This document shows, piece after piece, positions 58,752 through 64,000 of a stretch of 64,000 nt of DNA. A program made the position numbers and the translations under genes. Position 1 is the stretch's first letter; each line of letters starts with the position of its first letter. The DNA is from Spinacia oleracea (taxonomy: Eukaryota > Streptophyta > Magnoliopsida > Caryophyllales > Amaranthaceae). A model generated the notes under the pieces. The model saw only the letters and a list, made by a program, of their open reading frames with translations, did no database searches and had not been told where the DNA came from. The stretch covers positions 10,401,501-10,465,500 of the forward strand of contig NC_079487.1 of assembly GCF_020520425.1 (NCBI RefSeq), read 5' to 3'.

Positions 58752-61457
58752 AAAAAAGTTTCATGAGCATCAAAGTCCTCTTTCACTAAATAAAAGGGAA
58801 ATTAGCAGACACATGAAAACATAAGCTACAAATTCTTCCCCGTATCAATATGTATAGTGCCACATAACAGTAAGTATAACTGTTAGAGTATTCCCTCTTG
58901 TTGCCAGCAATACAATCAGCATTAGCTTTTCATTTACTTAAAGTTGTAAGACGCATATTACTAAACTAGAAAAGTTAGTTAGAAGGGTAAAAGAAGTATT
59001 TGATACTCCCAGAAGACCTTCGTATTCATTTTAGTTCTAATTTTCCCCAAAAACAAATTACCGAAATATTTTTCTCTCCAAAATGAAGAACTTAGTTCAT
59101 CTCCTGAGCTATGAATTGATATGGCGATGAAGGATACAAATCTAGTGTGATGCAATTTCTCAAATTCTATTGATAACCGACAGATAAAATTGAATATTCA
59201 GTTTGAAAGCCTAGCAACATTGTAGCCCATACCAATTCCAAACTATTCTTCTGGTGCTCGATATTTGATATATTATTTATAGTTTGAATTTAATTTTTTG
59301 CTCGATATATAAGTATGAATCTTCTAAATGGACATGAACCATTCTCAAGAAATGCATCGTCAAAGTTCATGCTCTAAAGCCAATTAGAAAGAAAGAAAGA
59401 GAAGAATATTTTAGAGTATGATATTATAAGATTAAATTGGCTTATATACAGTTGGTTTACCTCCCATTTGAAAGGAAAAAAGAGACATTGAAGGTTGGCC
59501 ATTAGCTAAACATCTCCCAAAATCAGCAGGAAATAATAGCAACCGCAAAGGCTGCACTAATGCCAAATTCCGAGGATTCTGCACCCTAAATTTCTAAATT
59601 TCTTTAGAAGCTGATGCATAAGAGTGACAAGGAGCAACCTGTTAATATGCAGATGAGAGGGGGGGGGGGGGGGGGGGGGGGGGAAGCAGAATATACATAA
59701 CTGATAAACTTATGAACTCAACTTACAACAATTTTGATGATCCTGATTAAAGTGGCCGACCAGTAGCTGCAATTAACATTGTTGATGGTGTCAGAACTCT
59801 CGACCTCGAGAGTGATGGTTTTTTCTGTAAGAGACTTGACGAAGATTTGCATCTGTACAACATGACAAATAGACCAGTAACTGTGTAAATCATACTATAT
59901 TATCGTTCCTCTAATTTTCAATTTGTGATACTTTGTTGGAAACCATCTGAATTAGCTTTGGATTATTATTCATGAGGTCAATTCATCAAAATTAATAAAT
60001 TAAATTCAGGATTTTTTTCTTGTTAAGAGATTTGTTATAAAGTCAATCACGAATCATAAATAGAGGAAATCAGGGTCAATAAACTAAAACCCAGAAAAAT
60101 TGGAAGCAAACCACAAAGATCAGTTTATCAATAAGACACCCAACTTTATGGGTAACGAAGAAGCCCTAAAAAAGAAAAGAATGAGTACCTGACAGAGATA
60201 TTTAAACATGGGTCCCAAACCACCGCCAAGAAAACCTCCGAATCTCCAATACAACCTTCTTGAGATGTTAAACCCTAAGACTTCAGCTAATCCAAGATCA
60301 TTAACAGTTTACACCTATTTTCAATAAATAACAGAGAATTAACCAAACATCTCAATAATACAATAGAACAATATCACCAATTTTATAAGCAATATAATTA
60401 CTACAATAAAGTGGAAAAAAAACCCATTAATCACGATCACATTCGGTCAATAATAAACAATAGCAGTTAGAATAATCTAGAACTATGGAATAAGGTAAAA
60501 AAAAAATTGAAAACAACTATCCTCATCGAACTTACCCGATCAAACTCATGTTCATCAAATCACAACCTCTAAACAGCCATAAAAACCCATGATTACCAAT
60601 TTCAGCTTATAGAAAATATAAAATGAAAGTTTTCAATCTTTACACAAACGCTCCCATTAATGTGAAAAACACTCTTCTAGAGGGAAAAGTCAACCACATA
60701 ATCAAAGTCACAAGTTCAAAACCATCTAATTAAGGATAAAGTTACCGAACTTGGGAAGTGAATAAACTAATCAGGAAGAATATTATCAACCACAACATGA
60801 ATTTTTACCTTGGTCCATCTACATGAGATAATGGGAGCACTGGAGTAGCATATTCCTTTTTAATTAACGGTGTGGGTTACCAATTATCGCATACCTTCCT
60901 TTTCTCAAACCATTAAAGCAATTCAAAGTTTTCTTCGTTGCCAATTTCAACTACACAAGCCATTCATATCATCAGATCCCCATAAACCGAGTTCATTTAT
61001 AGTATCTATTTGTTGATGCTGAACATAGTCGATTTCAACTACATAAGCACAATTAAACATGAACAAAGCAAGCCTTAAAATTCACAAAGTAGAGCTCAAA
61101 ACTTCCAAAAAAATCAAAGCATGTAGTACAATCTGAGATGCCCAAAAAAATCCCCACAATTTCAATCTATTCACATGGAAAAAACCCCTAATTTATTTTG
61201 GAATCAATAAATTCCATTAATTTTACAGAGATCAACAAACAAAAATCATATAAATTAAAGAGAATATACGATAACTAACAGTTATGTGCTTTAACGATAC
61301 TTAATTAGAGAAGAGAGATGATGGCTTACCCATCCCAATACACTACATTAGCATTATTATCGAAATTATTAGCTTACATAATTGGACAAGACAACTATTT
61401 TATATATTATCTTCATCAATCAAGCTACTATTATGAATAAAGGACGAGAGAAAGTAC
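58752..61457. other. Right flank with ubiquitin fragment, otherwise non-coding
   Basis: Mostly AT-rich sequence. It holds a run of 25 G at 59659-59683 and the ubiquitin fragment at 59775-59852. A possible minus-strand exon at about 60190-60265 (LYWRFGGFLGGGLGPMFKYL, followed by a GTACTC donor) is unassigned. The remainder has no recognisable gene. If the P2 exon at 61458 belongs to a real gene, its second exon should be here, but I do not find it. Confidence 0.5.
59775..59852 (-). pseudogene. Ubiquitin N-terminal fragment
   Basis: The minus strand reads [20 protein letters not shown] and DTINNV, 26 codons nearly identical to the start of ubiquitin ([20 protein letters not shown]). The match stops abruptly. 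The ATG follows directly on TTGTACAG, a splice acceptor, which is how many plant polyubiquitin genes begin (intron ending at the start codon). The Thr-to-Ser and Gly-to-Glu changes in the first turn and the missing rest show a dead fragment. Confidence 0.85.
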
Positions 61458-61549
61458 CTGATCCAAGAATTTTCTTGATATCATCGGCAGTAGGGCAAGC
61501 TTTACCGCCCACAGCAGCCAACAAGAAAGCGGCAACAATCATCCCTGCA
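61458..61549 (-). pseudogene. 60S acidic ribosomal protein P2, first coding exon only
   Basis: The minus strand reads MIVAAFLLAAVGGKACPTAD and DIKKILGS from 61542, closely matching the N-terminal helix region of plant P2 (MKVVAAYLLAVLGGN.CPSADD.K.ILGSV). It ends with a donor (TCAG/GTACTT) at the position of the known first intron of plant P2 genes. An acceptor (TTGCAG/GGATG) just before the ATG indicates an intron in the 5' leader. P2 forms the ribosome stalk. The second exon (GAEADDDRIELLL) is not seen downstream, and a Copia element begins at 61808 upstream. So this is a fragment unless the exon lies hidden. Confidence 0.8.
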
Positions 61550-61807
61550 ATACAAATTACACTAATTTAATACTTCAATAAATAATGATTGTTGCCGAAT
61601 ACTAATTACACTAATTATTTTGATAATAATCCAAAGTAACGAATAAATAATGAAAAAACAAAGGGCTGACCTTCGATGGGAAATGGCCACACAGAATCTC
61701 ATCAACAATCAACAAAAAGGGAAGAACGAGAGGGGGAGCCGACGCCATGGGAGATGGAGAGGATCTTGAGAAAGAAAGGGATGGAGGGGGTGGCGCCATG
61801 GGAGATG

Positions 61808-64000
61808 TGAAGGAAATAATGCCCTTGGTCCAAGTATGCATTCTATGTTGAGTGTAATAAATGCGGTTCAGTATTAATTAACAAGTTAATAATTCAGTGA
61901 GATCAAGTGAGCTGAATGCCTAGCTAGAGGCCGCTTCAGTTCAAGTGGAATTAATGATATTAATCCACAACTTACTCTTGACTGAACCCGTAGGGTCACA
62001 CAAATAGTACGTAAACGGATAAAGTATTTGATGGCATTAAATACTCCATCTATGGATATTCGGAATCGACGGATCTTGGTTTCAGTGGGAGCTGAGATCG
62101 TCACAGGCAAGAAATGAATACTCCGGAAACGATGATATTGCCGGAAACGGAAATATGGATCGTATCGGAAATATAAATATTATCCAAGTCGTAGATGTTG
62201 CCGGAAACGGAAACATAGGTACGTATCGGAAAATATTATCGGAAATGGAAATATTGCCGGAATCGGAAATATTGCCGGAAACGGAAATATTGTCAGAATC
62301 GGAAAATAATTCCGGAAACGGAAATATTAAATATTTGTTCGAAACGGAAATTAATTCCGGAATCGGAAATATTAAATGTTGTTCGTATCGGAAATGAATT
62401 CCGGAATCGGGAATTTAATCGGAAGCGTATCGTACGAATTAGCATCGGACGAGGCCCGCTAGACGAAGGCCCAGCACGAAGCCAGGCCATCGCCCAGCGA
62501 GCCGCACACAACGCACGCCTTGACCAGGCCCAGCGCAAGGCCAGGCCCAGCCAAGGGCGCGCGCGCGCACGCAGCACCGCACATGGGCTGTGCGCTTGTC
62601 GTGGGCCGCAAGGCCTGCGCGGGTGCACGGCTTGTGCGATGCGTATGCCGGAAATCCTAATTCTATTGGGATTCGTGCGAAGATTAAAATCCTAATCTTA
62701 TTAGAATTGCTTTGTTATTTAGAGTCCTAATAAAGTTCTAATTAACAAATCCACATCGTAGTAGAATTACAATTCCTTTTCCATACCTCTATAAATAAGG
62801 GCCTAGGGGTCATTATTTATACATAAGTTTTCAAGTATTCAAAACTAGGATTTTTAAGCAGAAAAATCAGCCATAACTCTTGCCCATTTTAGCCGAAAAT
62901 AATAGTACCTTAAGGGCGATTCTAGTTGGTCAATCTTAAGGCGGATCCGGACGTGCTGTGGACTATCTACGGAGGGACGACACTTGGAGTCCTAAAAGAC
63001 TTGTTCTTGTTCGGTTCGGGCGCAGCTAGGGAAGGCACGCAACAAAGAGTATGCATCTAAATTATGCTTTATGATTATGTGTAAATAATATGTATTCCTG
63101 GCTTAATGGTTGTTTCCGCATGATTTATGAATTGTCATATGTATCATAACCTAACAGTGGTATCACGAGCCTCTTATTATTTTCATAATCTAAATTGCAT
63201 GAACATGGTTAAATATTACAAATTTGCAAGAATTAAAAGGGGTGATTAATTTTCGTAATTGTTAATTAATTGCAAATTGCGTTTATTTAATTATACGTAC
63301 GCAGTTTTTCGGCAGTTTCTTCGTTACTCATCCAAATCGAGTGATTTTTGTGTCAATTCCGCATGTAAAAGGCATTCTAAAATTTTAACAAAAGTAATAT
63401 TTTTCTGCCGAACCCAGAATTCTCAAATTCGAAGCCTAACTATGACTTTTCGAAGGTTTTAGTTTTTCGAATGCAAAATTTCGTAAATTTAAGATGTTAA
63501 ATTAAATATTTGCGATTCTTGTTGATAAATCTTGATTTTTTGATTGACCTACTGTATATGTTTAACAAGTTTGAATGCCTAGCCTTGTTAATTATGCAAT
63601 CTAATTTGTAATTATGATTAATTTGTTGAAAATTAGAATAATTTAGAATTAATTTGATTTTCATAATTAATTATAATTTAATTAGAAACCTATGATTAAA
63701 AACCACCATAAAAATTGTAAATTTATGATAAATTTTAAATTTTATGACCTAGGCTTGAATCCATGATAATCGGAAATCAATTGAATAATAAATTTTCGAT
63801 TTTTCGCCCTAAAATTATGAAATTAATATTATTTATTAATTGGTCATTAATTTTAAAAAAAATTTTTAAATTTTTATGCGATTCGTTCATATAACTTGCA
63901 CGCACAAAGCAATGGACGCTTCGTGTTACCCTTAAGGGGTGTTGTATAGTGCGGGCATGCGACGACGAGCAAGGGAGCTCGTCGCCCGTGCGGCACGAAT
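61808..64000 (+). mobile_element. Copia LTR retrotransposon, 5' end (fossil)
   Basis: The 5' LTR (about 61808-63156) is of the same family as the LTR at 47-1459. It is followed at once by GTGGTATCACGAGCC, close to the primer-binding site TGGTATCAGAGCC for initiator tRNA-Met that is usual in Copia elements. The rest to the window end is AT-rich leader; gag and pol must lie to the right. It inserted upstream of the P2 exon. Whether the element is whole cannot be judged. Confidence 0.85.

Noticed and set aside
59659-59683. Run of 25 G as a functional G-quadruplex site
   Set aside because: Long homopolymers of this kind are often assembly or sequencing artefacts; nothing nearby supports a function.

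Overview
This is nuclear DNA from a flowering plant, most likely a eudicot; Amaranthaceae or another Caryophyllales family is a guess from the retrotransposon types. Genes are split by AT-rich introns with GT..AG borders, and plant retrotransposon lineages (Copia, Tekay chromovirus, Tat/Ogre-like, Athila) are nested in the sequence. Recognisable host genes are only fragments at the two flanks: a probable AlkB-like dioxygenase exon on the left, and a ribosomal protein P2 first exon, a ubiquitin fragment and a zinc-ribbon-like exon on the right.

Layout. 1-8300 is a nest of LTR fossils: a Copia 3' end (1-1459) beside a Tat/Ogre-like fragment (1460-3364), which interrupts a Tekay-type chromovirus (3365-8300). 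8301-12552 is left flank. 12553-58565 looks like one very large Mutator-like element (MULE). 58566-61807 is right flank, and 61808 to the end is the 5' end of a second Copia of the same family as the first.

The main find is the 12553-58565 block (about 46 kb, or 34 kb without a 12.2 kb Athila insertion). Both ends carry GATTAAC-N7-GTTAATC. Just inside the left end starts a rightward MULE transposase (FAR1-type zinc domain, DDE core, SWIM finger). Just inside the right end starts a leftward gene of 12 coding exons for a DUF1985-like plus Ulp1 (C48, SUMO-protease-like) protein. This convergent plan is that of MuDR, with the Ulp1 gene in the second position as in Kaonashi-type MULEs. Between them lie five genes of one family (S1-S5), each coding a disordered N-terminal part and two SUMO-like domains, one per exon. 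Also there are a GRF zinc-finger/coiled-coil/membrane-anchor gene and a gene with a partial endonuclease/exonuclease/phosphatase (EEP) domain. So a transposon appears to carry both SUMO mimics and a SUMO-protease-like enzyme. The SUMO-like proteins lack a C-terminal di-glycine, so they probably act as non-conjugated mimics, as in the Rad60/Esc2/NIP45 family.

State of the genes. S2 is open over both exons (286 aa) although an Athila element sits in its intron. The Ulp1-like gene keeps phase across all 12 coding exons and has one internal stop. The transposase, S1, S3, S4, S5, the GRF gene and the EEP gene each show one or more breaks, so this copy is probably a recently dead or non-autonomous member. 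S4 and S5 have E2F-type sites upstream, which suggests S-phase expression. All splice sites and domain names come from reading the sequence by eye; no search was run.
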